Virus record (IMG/VR): IMGVR_UViG_3300046001_000450
Location: 1 to 30,581 of that record
DNA from: a virus
Reading direction: 5' to 3' (one strand)
DNA length: 30,581 nucleotides
Shown here: piece by piece, positions 20,890 to 29,511 of the stretch
Layout: each line of letters opens with the position of its first letter
Position numbering within the stretch: the first letter of the stretch is position 1
Made by a program: the position numbers and the translations under genes
Notes under the pieces: model-generated
What the model was told of the DNA's origin: nothing
The model's input: the letters and a program-made list of their open reading frames with translations, nothing else
Databases searched by the model: none

Positions 20890-21287
20890 CGGAATTCAAA
20901 TATATCGAGCCTGACCAACTAAGGAAGTGGTGGCCTAGCGTCAAGGCTGGATTAGAGAAGATTAAAGCGGTGAGTTCTGAAAGTTGGATCGTGGAGGATG
21001 TGTACACGGACTGCTGGAATCAGAAATCAGGGTTATGGGTTGGACTAGAGGATAACCATTTCAAATCGTTCTTTGTATTGCAGCCATTGGGGGAAGAACT
21101 CCATGTTTGGTGTGCTTGGACGTTAGAAAATGATTATCAGATGGTGCAAAAAGGTTTACAATTCATCAAAAATATGGCAAGGGAAAGTGGTAACAAATAC
21201 CTAACTTTCACAAGTCATAGGCCGGGCTGGGAACGTAGAGCCAAAGCCTACGGATTCAAGCCTCGGAAATGGATAAGCGAGGTGTGA
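20886..21287 (+). CDS. GNAT-like protein of the virion cluster (T7 gp13/DUF2833-like?)
   Basis: The 133-residue protein starts FKYIEPDQLRKWWPSVKAGL, then DVYTDCWNQKSGLWVGLEDN, FVLQPLGEELHVWCAWT, and GLQFIKNMARESGNKYLTF ending with RAKAYGFKPRKW. The strand-helix order and the YGFKP-R ending are those of N-acetyltransferase-fold proteins. In short-tailed phages a small GNAT-fold protein often sits just before internal virion genes (compare T7 gp13), but a specific substrate cannot be named. ATG overlaps the previous stop. Confidence 0.68.
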   Translation: MTEFKYIEPDQLRKWWPSVKAGLEKIKAVSSESWIVEDVYTDCWNQKSGLWVGLEDNHFKSFFVLQPLGEELHVWCAWTLENDYQMVQKGLQFIKNMARESGNKYLTFTSHRPGWERRAKAYGFKPRKWISEV

Positions 21288-21288
21288 T

Positions 21289-21993
21289 ATGGGCGGTGGT
21301 GGCGGTACTCAAGAAACTAAGACGGAAATTAGCCCGGAGTTTAAGCCGTACATTACCTATTCGTTAGGTGAGGCTCAGAGGCTGTATCAGGGTATGCCAG
21401 CGGCTCCTGAGACCTTGGCAGTTGCTCCGTCAGCGGCTACATCTCAAGCCCTACAAATGGCTCAACAACGGGCTGTAGGCGGTTCTCCATTACTTCGTGC
21501 TGCTCAGGAAGAACAACTCGCTACGGTTCAAGGTAGAGGCGTTAATCCATTCCTAGGTGGTGCTTTAGAACAGGCTAACCGTCTAGCGGGTGAGCGTTAT
21601 ACCCAGAACATTCAAGACCTACAGTCTCAGGCTTCATCGGCTGGTCGTTATGGCTCGGCTGCAATGGGTCAACAAGCTGGTCGCGCACAAGACATCTTTG
21701 CTCGTGCATTAGCGGAACAGGGTGGTCAACTAGCGTACTCCTCGGCTGAGGCTGAAAGGGCTAGACAGATTGCGGCTTCTCAGGCTGCTCCACAGATGTC
21801 TTCGGCTGATTATGCTGATCTCCAACGTCTCTTACAAGTTGGTCAGGCTAGAGAAGGCTACGAACAACAGGGTATTCAAGGTCGATTGGCTGCACAAGAT
21901 ATTCCGATGCAAAGATTGCAACGTGCTGCTAACGTCTTCTATGGTGCGCCGCTGGAGACTAAGACCACTTCTACTCCTCAGGGAGGTAAATAA
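21289..21993 (+). CDS. Internal virion/ejection protein 1 (Ala/Gln-rich, 234 aa)
   Basis: MGGGGGTQETKTEISPEFKPY starts the protein, followed by long Ala/Gln/Gly-rich helices (QMAQQRAVGG, LEQANRLAGERYTQN, SQASSAGRYGSAAMGQQAGRAQD). The Gly-rich head and helical body resemble proteins preceding large ejection proteins in podovirus genomes, which are expelled with the DNA and help it cross the envelope (known for T7 gp14-16 and P22 gp7/16/20; relation here is by position). Start is preceded by GAGG. TAATG overlap with the next gene. Confidence 0.7.
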   Translation: MGGGGGTQETKTEISPEFKPYITYSLGEAQRLYQGMPAAPETLAVAPSAATSQALQMAQQRAVGGSPLLRAAQEEQLATVQGRGVNPFLGGALEQANRLAGERYTQNIQDLQSQASSAGRYGSAAMGQQAGRAQDIFARALAEQGGQLAYSSAEAERARQIAASQAAPQMSSADYADLQRLLQVGQAREGYEQQGIQGRLAAQDIPMQRLQRAANVFYGAPLETKTTSTPQGGK

Positions 21994-22544
21994 TGGGTGA
22001 TCCGATCACGATGGCTATGATTGGTGCTGGCGTTGGTGCTGTTACCAATCCTAGAAAGCCTCTACAGGGTGCGTTATTGGGTGGTGCATTAGGTGGCTTT
22101 GGTGGTGCAGCGATGGGTGGATTTAAGGCTGCTGGTAGTGCTGGAACTGCTGGTCTGGCTGGTGGTGGTGGCTCAGGAATGTTTACGGCTGGGACTCAGT
22201 TGGCTAACCCTATGGGTGCTGGTGGTACTTATTTCGCAGCAGGAACGCCTGCAGCAGCAGGATCACTACAAGCAGGTGGAAATGCCGTAATGAATGTCGG
22301 TCAGACTGCAATAGGCACTAGTCCTACATTTATGGAGCAAATGAGGGGTGGACTTCAGGGTATTGGTCAGTTTAACCGTGAAAACCCGATGGTTGGTCAG
22401 TTAGGAACTAATGCCCTTCAGAATATTGCACAACCTCAGCCTATGGCAGCAGCACCTACTCCGGGATTACTAAGAGGTAATCCATCACAGGAACAGCCTA
22501 CTCAGTACGCTATGGGTATGCCACAAATTAACCTGTTAGGGTGA
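21993..22544 (+). CDS. Gly/Ala-rich internal virion protein with glycine zippers (183 aa)
   Basis: The N-terminal half has AMIGAGVGAV, LLGGALGGFGGAAMGGF and AGSAGTAGLAGGGGSG, glycine-zipper-like patterns that may insert into membranes. The second half is richer in Asn, Gln and Pro (QTAIGTSPTFMEQMRGGL). Such proteins are seen between ejection proteins and may help form a channel in the host envelope, an inference from composition and position. It starts at an overlapping TAATG and is followed by a three-base gap. Confidence 0.7.
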   Translation: MGDPITMAMIGAGVGAVTNPRKPLQGALLGGALGGFGGAAMGGFKAAGSAGTAGLAGGGGSGMFTAGTQLANPMGAGGTYFAAGTPAAAGSLQAGGNAVMNVGQTAIGTSPTFMEQMRGGLQGIGQFNRENPMVGQLGTNALQNIAQPQPMAAAPTPGLLRGNPSQEQPTQYAMGMPQINLLG

Positions 22545-22547
22545 CGT

Positions 22548-24377
22548 ATGGCTATTGAAGACATCTTACCGCCGATATTTACTGGTACACCAGCTATGTA
22601 TCAGGGGTTGCTTAACCCACAGGATCAGGCTGCGCTACAAAAACGAGCTAACTTAGGTGGATTGCTAAGTGCTGCTAGTGTATTGGCTCAGGGCATGAGT
22701 CCACAGGGCTATCGTCGGTCTCCTCTACAGAACGTCTTAACGGCTCTAGGTGCTGGATTTCAGGGTGCTGGTCAGACATTTGAATCTGGAATTAACCAGA
22801 TGTCTAACGTAATGAAGTTGCAGCAGTCCCAAAGACAACTAAAGGGATTGCAAGAATTAGCTGAAGCTAATCCTGACTTGGCTTATCTAGCTTCTGTAAG
22901 TCCAGAGGAATTTGTTAAGCAGGTATCGGCTCGTCGACGTATGCAGTTGTACGGACTAGGTGGAACTCCTAGCCAAGCTGCTCCTGCTCCGGCTCCTGTG
23001 TCCGCACCTGCTCCTGCTACTGCTCCTGAAGTTGCCCCGGTTCCTGCACCTATCGCTGAGGTTCCTGCTGGTCTCATTTCTCCTGAGAGTGGTGGTGGTG
23101 GGTTTGTTGGTGGCGGTTATGGAAGCGTTGGCATGGGAACACCATCTGCTGTATCTGTACCTGCGCCTGTTGCTCCTGCTCCTGCTCCTGCTGCTCCTGC
23201 ACCAGTAACTACTACAACTAATGTTCCGCAACAAGCTCCGTATTTTGCTGGTGTAAGTCCTGAGAATAAAGCTGAGGCTGCAAGGCTAAGACGAGTAGCT
23301 GTTATTGCTTTACAGAATAACGATGCAGGGGCTGCAAATTTTGCTAAAGAAGAAGCAGACAGACTTGATCCTAAAGAACAGGTTTTCTTTAGGGATGGCA
23401 AGGCTTTCTCTACGACAAGAGGTCTAATCGCAGACGTAAGTGGTAAGCGTGTTCTAACAACGAATGAGGCTAGAGATTACGGCCTTGATCCAAGGTTAGG
23501 AAGATGGAAAATAGAAGACAATATTCCTGCTTTGATTCCTAATACTGGAGTCTCGCCGGAAGATCAGAAGGCGCAACTAATTGCTGGTTTACCATCACAG
23601 CTAGCAAATCTTCACCCTACATTGCAACAACAAGCAAGTGCTTTGATTTCAAGAGCAGGTGCTATGGATAAGTCTCAGATTGTTAGTGAGACAGAGCAAC
23701 TGTTAAGTCAGCAGTCAAAGATTCTTGGTGAGTTGAATCCACAACTACGGGCAGCAGCTAAGGATAAAGCTATCCAAGTTGTATTGCCAAACCAGTTTAG
23801 CAAGGAAACAAAGAAAAATCTTGAGCAAGAGATTCTTGTAACGTCTGATGCAGTAGTCAGATTAAACGACATTTCAAGATCGTTTAGACCAGAATATCAG
23901 ACAATCCAGCGTCAATTTGGACAAACATGGAATACGCTAAAGGATAAATTTGGTGCGTTAAATCCTAAGGATCAAGCATCATTAACTGAGTTTACTCGTT
24001 ACCGTCAGAACTCATTACAAAACCTTAATCTCACAATTAAGGCTATTACTGGTGCTGCTATGTCTGACGCAGAAGCTGGTCGTATTATGGCTTCGTTACC
24101 AAATGCAGGGACTAACGCATGGGATGGTGATAGCCCTACACAATTCAAAGCAAAGCTAGATAACACGATTCAGCAAACAAAATATGCCCTTGCAAGAAAG
24201 CAATATGCGCTTAAGAATGGCAGAAATTGGGAAACAATCCCATTGGATTCAATCCCTGACATAGTTCGACAGCGCGGCAAAGAAATTGCCAAACAGTACA
24301 ATCTTGATGAATCAAAAGCAGCGGATTTGAATACGATTGATAGACAGCTAGCGGCTGAATTTGGAATTCTATTTTAG
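22548..24377 (+). CDS. Internal virion protein 2 with Pro/Ala-rich linker (609 aa)
   Basis: The N-terminal 140 residues are helical (FTGTPAMYQGLLNPQDQAAL, QGMSPQGYRRSPLQNVLTAL). A flexible linker of PAPAPVSAPAP-type repeats interrupted by Gly-rich GGGGFVGGGYGS covers about 142-230. The rest is long helices (EAARLRRVAVIALQNND, then many Lys/Gln/Glu). This pattern (helical head, disordered hinge, long helical body) fits a podovirus ejection protein. No lytic transglycosylase motif is visible. The gene lies in the expected place before the second large protein. Function is by analogy. Confidence 0.7.
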   Translation: MAIEDILPPIFTGTPAMYQGLLNPQDQAALQKRANLGGLLSAASVLAQGMSPQGYRRSPLQNVLTALGAGFQGAGQTFESGINQMSNVMKLQQSQRQLKGLQELAEANPDLAYLASVSPEEFVKQVSARRRMQLYGLGGTPSQAAPAPAPVSAPAPATAPEVAPVPAPIAEVPAGLISPESGGGGFVGGGYGSVGMGTPSAVSVPAPVAPAPAPAAPAPVTTTTNVPQQAPYFAGVSPENKAEAARLRRVAVIALQNNDAGAANFAKEEADRLDPKEQVFFRDGKAFSTTRGLIADVSGKRVLTTNEARDYGLDPRLGRWKIEDNIPALIPNTGVSPEDQKAQLIAGLPSQLANLHPTLQQQASALISRAGAMDKSQIVSETEQLLSQQSKILGELNPQLRAAAKDKAIQVVLPNQFSKETKKNLEQEILVTSDAVVRLNDISRSFRPEYQTIQRQFGQTWNTLKDKFGALNPKDQASLTEFTRYRQNSLQNLNLTIKAITGAAMSDAEAGRIMASLPNAGTNAWDGDSPTQFKAKLDNTIQQTKYALARKQYALKNGRNWETIPLDSIPDIVRQRGKEIAKQYNLDESKAADLNTIDRQLAAEFGILF

Positions 24378-24385
24378 GTGGGATC

Positions 24386-26416
24386 ATGGCAGAAGTTGAT
24401 TACGCAAAGAGATTGTTTGCTAGTGAGCCACAAGGTGCGCCTGTTGGGCAACAGGTTGACTATGCGGCAAGATTGTTTTCTGGCGTAAAACCTTCTATTG
24501 GTACTGCTCCGAGTTTAGAAAAGCCTCCTGTTGCCATATCAGAGCCATCTAGGGGTGCGAGTATGGCTACTGCCTTCATGGGTGGTATCCCTACGGACAA
24601 GCAAGCTGCGGTTAATTACTTTGCATCACAGCGTGGTATATCTCCTAGTAGATACCAAATCATCGATGGTGACATTGCGTATCAGGCTGATGATGGTAAG
24701 TTCTACAAAGAGGTCTCTGGCTTAGGTGCTACTGCGGCGTACTATGCTCCTGACGTAATGGAGATGGCTCCTGACGTTGGTGCTGGTGTTGCTTTGGCTC
24801 CATTGTCTATAGGTGGCCCGTTAGGTACTGCGACTGCTGTTGGTGGTGTTAGTGCGGTGGCTGCTGGAACGAACTATCTGCGGCAGAAGATTGCAGGAAA
24901 GATTGCAGGTCAAGAGCTTGATCCGTTCCAAGTTGGTCTGTCTGGTCTATTGTCTGGTACTGCTGAGTTGGCTCCTGTTGTTCGTAAGGGATTCCAAGAA
25001 CGTAGACTGGCAAGGGATATTGCTCAGGTTGATCCTCAGTTAGTGGCATCACTTAGGGCTAAATCAGGTCAATACGGCATCCCATTAACTCCGGGTGAGT
25101 TGACTAACCTATCGTCGCTACTAGGACAGCAGAAGGTTATTGGTAATGTTCCTGAGTCTTCTGTACAGATGCAGAAGTTCTATAAGGAAAGAGAAGCCAA
25201 GGTACAGAGTGCAGTAGATGACTATTTGGCAAGCATCTCTCAGGTTGAGGATGCTGCTATTGCTGGTAATCGTGGTGTAGCTGCATTAGAGGTTCAAAGA
25301 CAGAATTTGCTCAAGGCTAGAGAGGAAGCTGTTGATCCTATATACAAGGCTGCATTTGCGTCCTCTGTGCCTGTTAATACGGCTCCAGTATTGAACCAGA
25401 TTGACAATATGCTCAAGACACAGCCGCCTACTGGTCGTGCTGCTGGTTATCTACGCAAGATTAAGGACTTGCTGCAAAAGCCGGGGATTGATGCTGAAGG
25501 TAATCAGTTAAAAGAGTTGGTTCCTGAAGATCGTTTACCTAACTTGCAGAACTCAAAGTTTGAGATTGATGCAATGTTCAAGGAAGATGCTTTTAGCTCT
25601 TTGGATAAGACAGTTCAGGGAAAACTAACGGCAATCAAAGAAAATTTGCTACAGCAGATGGGCAAGGATAACCCTGACTACATTGCTGCGAACAGGGAGT
25701 TTGAGAGACTATCTCAGCCGCTTAACGAGTTCAATGAGCGTATTACAGGCGTTTCATTGATGCAGATGTCTCCTGATAATCTCAAGAACTTTTCTAACCG
25801 TATATTTGCTAATCCTAGTCCGGGGACTATCCGTTACGCTAAGAAGCAGATCATTGCTGGTGGTGGTGAGGAGGCATGGAACGCTGTTACAAGGTCTTTC
25901 CTTGAGGAGCAATGGACGCTTGCTAAGAAGCCAGCAAAGACTCAGCAAGGGGCCAAACTAGACACAGGTAACACTTGGCAGAATATTATTATCGGTGATC
26001 CTAAGCAGATGAAGGCTATGCAAGCCGCATTGTCACCGGAGCAGTTCAAGGCATTGCGTGATTTGTCTGAGGTATTGGAGGCTGCTGGACGGGCTAAGAA
26101 GCTAGGTTCAGATACGGCATTTAACCAGTTGGTGACCGAGGAAATGTTCAAGAATCCTCCGATTACTAGCATTACGACTGGTGCGGCTAGGATTATCGGT
26201 GGTATCAAGCTAGATCAACCTGCTAAAGCCCTTGCTGACTGGGCTATCCGTAAAGATGCTGCTGTCAATGCCGAAGAAATTGCTAAGATCATAACGAGTC
26301 CAGATGGTATTAACAGACTCAAGGAATTACGAAAAATGTCTCCTACTTCCGCTAAGAGATGGGCTGGTACTGCTCAGTTGTTAGCTGATTATGGAATGTT
26401 AGAGTCAAGGGAATAA
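24386..26416 (+). CDS. Internal virion protein 3 (676 aa)
   Basis: The start has two copies of VDYA-(K/A)-R-L-F about 20 residues apart (residues 4-11 and 24-31), then a Pro/Gly linker. A hydrophobic Gly/Ala stretch (APDVGAGVALAPLSIGGP, GTATAVGGVSAVAAGTNYL) could cross a membrane at about 130-165. The rest (from 210) is long helices with FERLSQPLNEFNERITG and SFLEEQWTLAKK. No enzymatic domain is recognised. By order and composition it is probably an ejection protein. AGGTGGGATC precedes the ATG. Confidence 0.7.
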   Translation: MAEVDYAKRLFASEPQGAPVGQQVDYAARLFSGVKPSIGTAPSLEKPPVAISEPSRGASMATAFMGGIPTDKQAAVNYFASQRGISPSRYQIIDGDIAYQADDGKFYKEVSGLGATAAYYAPDVMEMAPDVGAGVALAPLSIGGPLGTATAVGGVSAVAAGTNYLRQKIAGKIAGQELDPFQVGLSGLLSGTAELAPVVRKGFQERRLARDIAQVDPQLVASLRAKSGQYGIPLTPGELTNLSSLLGQQKVIGNVPESSVQMQKFYKEREAKVQSAVDDYLASISQVEDAAIAGNRGVAALEVQRQNLLKAREEAVDPIYKAAFASSVPVNTAPVLNQIDNMLKTQPPTGRAAGYLRKIKDLLQKPGIDAEGNQLKELVPEDRLPNLQNSKFEIDAMFKEDAFSSLDKTVQGKLTAIKENLLQQMGKDNPDYIAANREFERLSQPLNEFNERITGVSLMQMSPDNLKNFSNRIFANPSPGTIRYAKKQIIAGGGEEAWNAVTRSFLEEQWTLAKKPAKTQQGAKLDTGNTWQNIIIGDPKQMKAMQAALSPEQFKALRDLSEVLEAAGRAKKLGSDTAFNQLVTEEMFKNPPITSITTGAARIIGGIKLDQPAKALADWAIRKDAAVNAEEIAKIITSPDGINRLKELRKMSPTSAKRWAGTAQLLADYGMLESRE

Positions 26417-26418
26417 TC

Positions 26419-27162
26419 ATGCCAAAGAACAAAGTTAGCGAATACAGCGCAACAGCGTCTAATAATACCGACATCGGCGGCATTAACATTGCTGAAGGAT
26501 GTGCGCCATCTGGTATCAATAACGCTATCCGAGAGCTAATGGCTCAACTGAAGGATATGCAAGCTGGTACTGATGGGGATAACTTTACCGTAGGTGGTAA
26601 TTTAACTGTTACTGGTACTGCTACTGGGGCTACTCCTAGCGTTTCTGACGATAGCACTAAGTTTGCTACGACTGCGTTTGTTCGAGACATTATCCCTAGT
26701 GGCGTTATCGTCATGTGGTCTGGAACTATTGCCACTATTCCTAGTGGATGGTTCTTATGCGATGGTAATAACAGCACTCCAGATTTGCGTAGCCGCTTTA
26801 TTATTGGTGCTAATGCTGACGATGCAGGTGTTGCTAAGACTAACGTAACTGGTTCAGCGACTCAAACTGGTGGTTCTAAAGACGCGATTGTTGTTAGCCA
26901 TGCCCATACTGCGACTGTTACTGATCCGGGTCACGCACATCAGATCATGTCATCGGCAAACATTTCTATAAACCCGGCATACAATACGTTTACAAAATCA
27001 GCGACGCAGTCTACTAGTCTTGGGGTTACATCTGGAACTCAGAATAACGGCACATCTTCTGAAACTACCGGCATTTCCGTATCTAACAGCACAGAAGGTT
27101 CATCCGGCACTAACGCTAACCTTGTCCCGTACTTTGCACTCGCGTTTATTATGAAGTCTTAA
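26419..27162 (+). CDS. Tail-collar domain fibre protein (247 aa)
   Basis: After an N-terminal part with NTDIGGINIAEGCAPSGINN (typical of short phage fibres) and FATTAFVRD, residues about 93-140 carry the Phage_Tail_Collar signature IPSGWFLCDGNNSTPDLRSR followed by FIIGA. A His-rich beta segment (SHAHTATVTDPGHAH), then Thr/Ser/Gly repeats and LVPYFALAFIMK, ends it. Such proteins form thin host-binding fibres. Start ATG two bases after the previous stop. It is the last structural gene before the lysis cassette. Confidence 0.88.
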   Translation: MPKNKVSEYSATASNNTDIGGINIAEGCAPSGINNAIRELMAQLKDMQAGTDGDNFTVGGNLTVTGTATGATPSVSDDSTKFATTAFVRDIIPSGVIVMWSGTIATIPSGWFLCDGNNSTPDLRSRFIIGANADDAGVAKTNVTGSATQTGGSKDAIVVSHAHTATVTDPGHAHQIMSSANISINPAYNTFTKSATQSTSLGVTSGTQNNGTSSETTGISVSNSTEGSSGTNANLVPYFALAFIMKS

Positions 27163-27163
27163 C

Positions 27164-27442
27164 ATGGAAAACTTATTCTCTCAAATCGTCGTAGGTATTG
27201 GTGGTCTAGGTGCAGGAGCTTGGGCTATGTATCAGAAGATTCAAGCCGATAACCGGAACAATAAGTCTGCTGAGATAACTGATGCTGCATGGCAACAGGT
27301 TATTACTACCTTGCGAGAAGAAGTCGAGCGTATGTCTGTTCGTCTAGCGGCTGTTGAAGAACAGAACCGTAAATGCGAGGAGCATAACGAGGAACTCCGT
27401 AAAGAGTTAAGCGATATAAAGATGCGTCTCCATGTAGAGTGA
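27164..27442 (+). CDS. Single-pass membrane protein with coiled coil (92 aa)
   Basis: A hydrophobic Gly-rich segment (IVVGIGGLGAGAWAMY, about 8-23) near the N-terminus is followed by a long charged coiled coil (QQVITTLREEVERMSVRLAAVEEQ split by turns; ELRKELSDIKMRL). It resembles small membrane-anchored phage proteins near lysis genes (possible holin partner or antiholin), but no family can be named. The start is one base after the tail-collar stop; its end overlaps the next GTG by four bases. Confidence 0.7.
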   Translation: MENLFSQIVVGIGGLGAGAWAMYQKIQADNRNNKSAEITDAAWQQVITTLREEVERMSVRLAAVEEQNRKCEEHNEELRKELSDIKMRLHVE

Positions 27443-28140
27443 TTGACCCGATAACCATTGCTGCGGCTTATAAAGCCTGTACGACAGCAATCGATCTCGC
27501 TAAAAAAGGCGTAGACCTTTACAAGCAGATAAAAAATACAAGCGGGGACATCAGCGACGTACTGAAAGACCTGAAAGAACAGTATCACAAGATAGTCGAT
27601 CCTAGCCCTGAGCAGAAGAAGCAATATAACGAAGAAGTTAAGCGAGTTCAGGAAGTAGCCAAGGCTGTACCAGATGACGTGCTTAATGATATTTGGTCGA
27701 ATCTAGGTACATTTATCGACCAGTACGAGGCTCTGGTAAAGATTTATGTTCAGAGTGAAGCAGCGTCTAAAGAAGTCTATAAAGGTGACTTATCGCTAGG
27801 TCGCAGAGCATTAGAGAGGATCAGGCTGGAATCCAAACTTAACGAAATGCTATCTCAAGTACGCGAACAGATGGTATTTGGGACACCTCAAGAGCTTGGC
27901 TCAGTTTGGAGCCGTTTTGAGAAGGCATGGGCTGACATCCAGAACGAGCAAGCAGATGCTCTGGCGATAGAGACTAGAAAGATTCAAGCGGCTCGATGGC
28001 AACGAAGGCAACAGATAAATCGGGTAAAAAGTCAGCTGGCATGGATTGGGGCAGTCGTTCTTACAATTCTATGGGCAATAATGCTAATGGTTCTGATAGT
28101 AAGAAGCGAGACGATGAAAACATCCCTTGGACATTATTGA
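27439..28140 (+). CDS. Unknown helical protein with C-terminal membrane anchor (233 aa)
   Basis: The 233-residue product is charged and helical (KKGVDLYKQIKNTSGDISDV, RRALERIRLESKLNEMLSQV), with a basic segment RWQRRQQINRVKSQ just before a terminal transmembrane stretch of about 22 residues (IGAVVLTILWAIMLMVLIV). The anchor suggests the long N-terminal part faces the cytoplasm. The last 145 bases also encode the start of the next gene in another frame. It lies in the lysis region, so a holin-related or membrane-remodelling role is possible, but unproven. GTG start overlaps the previous stop. Confidence 0.72.
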   Translation: MIDPITIAAAYKACTTAIDLAKKGVDLYKQIKNTSGDISDVLKDLKEQYHKIVDPSPEQKKQYNEEVKRVQEVAKAVPDDVLNDIWSNLGTFIDQYEALVKIYVQSEAASKEVYKGDLSLGRRALERIRLESKLNEMLSQVREQMVFGTPQELGSVWSRFEKAWADIQNEQADALAIETRKIQAARWQRRQQINRVKSQLAWIGAVVLTILWAIMLMVLIVRSETMKTSLGHY

Positions 28141-28301
28141 TTACTGTCATGGCGGTGTTATTAACCTTCTTTATCGTAATGCCTATCATCGGATTTATGC
28201 TCTGGGATATGCACATAGCGACTCAGGCTGCTGTACATGAAGTCAGAAGGATGAAAGAGTTACGGCGAGACATACTGATAGAGAGGATGTATCGTGATTG
28301 A
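27996..28301 (+). CDS. Single-pass membrane protein, holin candidate (101 aa)
   Basis: ATG at 27996 lies 145 bases inside the previous gene in the +2 frame. The first 40 residues are polar (ATKATDKSGKKSAGMDWGS). Residues 45-70 form a strong transmembrane segment (WTLLITVMAVLLTFFIV then MPIIGFMLW), followed by a charged tail with RRMKELRRDILIER. I recall the S-A-G-x-D-(W/F)-G-x-R-S ... D-D-E-N-I-P-W order in other phages. One crossing plus polar head and charged tail suits a class III-type holin or an antiholin. It ends by overlapping the GH19 endolysin start. Confidence 0.78.
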   Translation: MATKATDKSGKKSAGMDWGSRSYNSMGNNANGSDSKKRDDENIPWTLLITVMAVLLTFFIVMPIIGFMLWDMHIATQAAVHEVRRMKELRRDILIERMYRD

Positions 28302-28932
28302 TCGCAAGGCATTTAAGAAGTTTATCCCTAACTCAAAGTACTCGGATCAATGGTACGACGCGCTATTCAGTTCTCAGACTGAGCTAGGTGGGAAGTCTCT
28401 CCTAGAAGAATACGAGATTACGACTCCTAACCGTATAGCGTCATTCCTAGCCCAATGCCACCATGAATCAGGTGGATTCGTCTGGCTAACGGAGAACCTG
28501 AACTACTCTGCTGCTGGTCTCCTTAAAGTCTTTCCTAAGTATTTTGCTACAGACTCACAGGCCAAGGCTTACGCTAAACAGCCGGATAAGATCGCTAACT
28601 ACGTCTATGCGAATCGTATGGGTAATGGGGACGAGGCTAGCCAAGAGGGGAGCGTCTACAAGGGCAGAGGATTAATCCAACTGACCGGCAAGGATAACTA
28701 TTTTTGGTTCGCTGCTAGCCTAGAGATGACTCCAGAACAGGCCTCAGAGTACACCCAGACGTTTGAAGGTGCTGCTCAGAGTGCTTGCTGGTTCTGGGAG
28801 ACTAACAAGCTAAATCGGTTTGCAGACGCTGGTGATCTCAGAGGCATGACTAAGGTCATTAACGGTGGTTACAAGGGTATGGAAGATAGAGAGGCTCAGT
28901 ATGCGCGCGCTTTGGCTGTTGTTCATTCTTAG
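28294..28932 (+). CDS. Endolysin, GH19 chitinase/lysozyme family
   Basis: The 212-residue enzyme cleaves peptidoglycan glycan strands. GH19 hallmarks: FLAQCHHESGGF (51-62) with catalytic Glu58, ENLNYSA (67-73), then YKGRGLIQLTGKDNY (122-136) and INGGYKGMEDRE near the end. No signal peptide or cell-wall-binding domain is present, so a holin must release it. GTG start at 28294 with AGAGGA upstream; overlaps the preceding membrane protein by 8 bases. The gene for a lipoprotein starts within its last 32 bases. Length is typical of phage GH19 lysins. Confidence 0.92.
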   Translation: MIDRKAFKKFIPNSKYSDQWYDALFSSQTELGGKSLLEEYEITTPNRIASFLAQCHHESGGFVWLTENLNYSAAGLLKVFPKYFATDSQAKAYAKQPDKIANYVYANRMGNGDEASQEGSVYKGRGLIQLTGKDNYFWFAASLEMTPEQASEYTQTFEGAAQSACWFWETNKLNRFADAGDLRGMTKVINGGYKGMEDREAQYARALAVVHS

Positions 28933-29083
28933 TCTAGTAGGTTGTGAGGATAGATTCCGTTATCCCTGTCAAGATAACAAGAACTGGAATAAACCTGAGT
29001 GTCAGCGTCCTACCTGTGCTGTAACTGGGACTTGTCCTGACCAGCTAGTACCTGCTGCCGACTTTAAGCCGGAGGAAAAATGA
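28901..29083 (+). CDS. Phage lipoprotein, Cys-rich (60 aa)
   Basis: MRALWLLFILSLVGC is a short signal peptide with lipobox SLVGC (lipidated Cys15). After it come four more cysteines (about 23, 34, 39, 45) in FRYPCQDNKNWNKPEC and CAVTGTCPDQL. I recall this NW-x-x-(P/A)EC...C...C pattern in small phage lipoproteins near lysis genes, but not their role. It could sit in the outer membrane and assist lysis or block superinfection. ATG 28901 has GAGAGG upstream; a GTG at 28865 would add 12 residues before the signal peptide and is unlikely. It overlaps the endolysin gene by 32 bases. Confidence 0.78.
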   Translation: MRALWLLFILSLVGCEDRFRYPCQDNKNWNKPECQRPTCAVTGTCPDQLVPAADFKPEEK

Positions 29084-29511
29084 AGTGGAATTCTGACCAA
29101 ATTGATAGCATCATTAAGCTGATTATTGGCACGACGTTCTGCTTAGTCATTTTGATGATGTCTGGTGTCGCTACATACTCTATTGTTTTCGTCGTGCAGC
29201 CGATGACAGGGATCGCACCGGTTGATAAAGCACTATTTGCACTACTTAGCGACATCTCAAAATACTGCCTCGGAGCATTGGCTACATTACTTGCTCTGCG
29301 TGGTAAAGACGGTGTTGCTAAGTTGATCGATCCACCACCCGGAGTATCTAAGGCGAGTGATTGGACTGATCCACCTAAGTCACCACCACCATCACCTGTA
29401 CAACAACCTGTACGCATGGAGCCGACGATAGCTCCTATTAGTTCTGCACCAACGGCAGGTTATAACGGTAAAGCAGCCCCTGAACAACCACCTCACCCGG
29501 AGATAACATGA
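29080..29511 (+). CDS. Two-pass membrane protein, holin-like (143 aa)
   Basis: Two transmembrane stretches (about 11-38, IIKLIIGTTFCLVILMMSGV and on; and about 51-73, ALFALLSDISKYCLGALATLL) are followed by a Pro-rich soluble tail (DPPKSPPPSPVQQP). The two close hydrophobic helices and the position beside the lysis genes suggest a class II holin, but the long Pro-rich tail is unusual. The ATG follows GGAGGAAAA, one of the strongest ribosome sites in the window, and overlaps the lipoprotein stop. The stop overlaps the next start by ATGA. Confidence 0.75.
   Translation: MKWNSDQIDSIIKLIIGTTFCLVILMMSGVATYSIVFVVQPMTGIAPVDKALFALLSDISKYCLGALATLLALRGKDGVAKLIDPPPGVSKASDWTDPPKSPPPSPVQQPVRMEPTIAPISSAPTAGYNGKAAPEQPPHPEIT

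Noticed and set aside
22960-23208. Leu-rich + strand frame in the internal protein gene
   Set aside because: It comes from reading the GCTCCT-type Pro/Ala linker codons in another frame.
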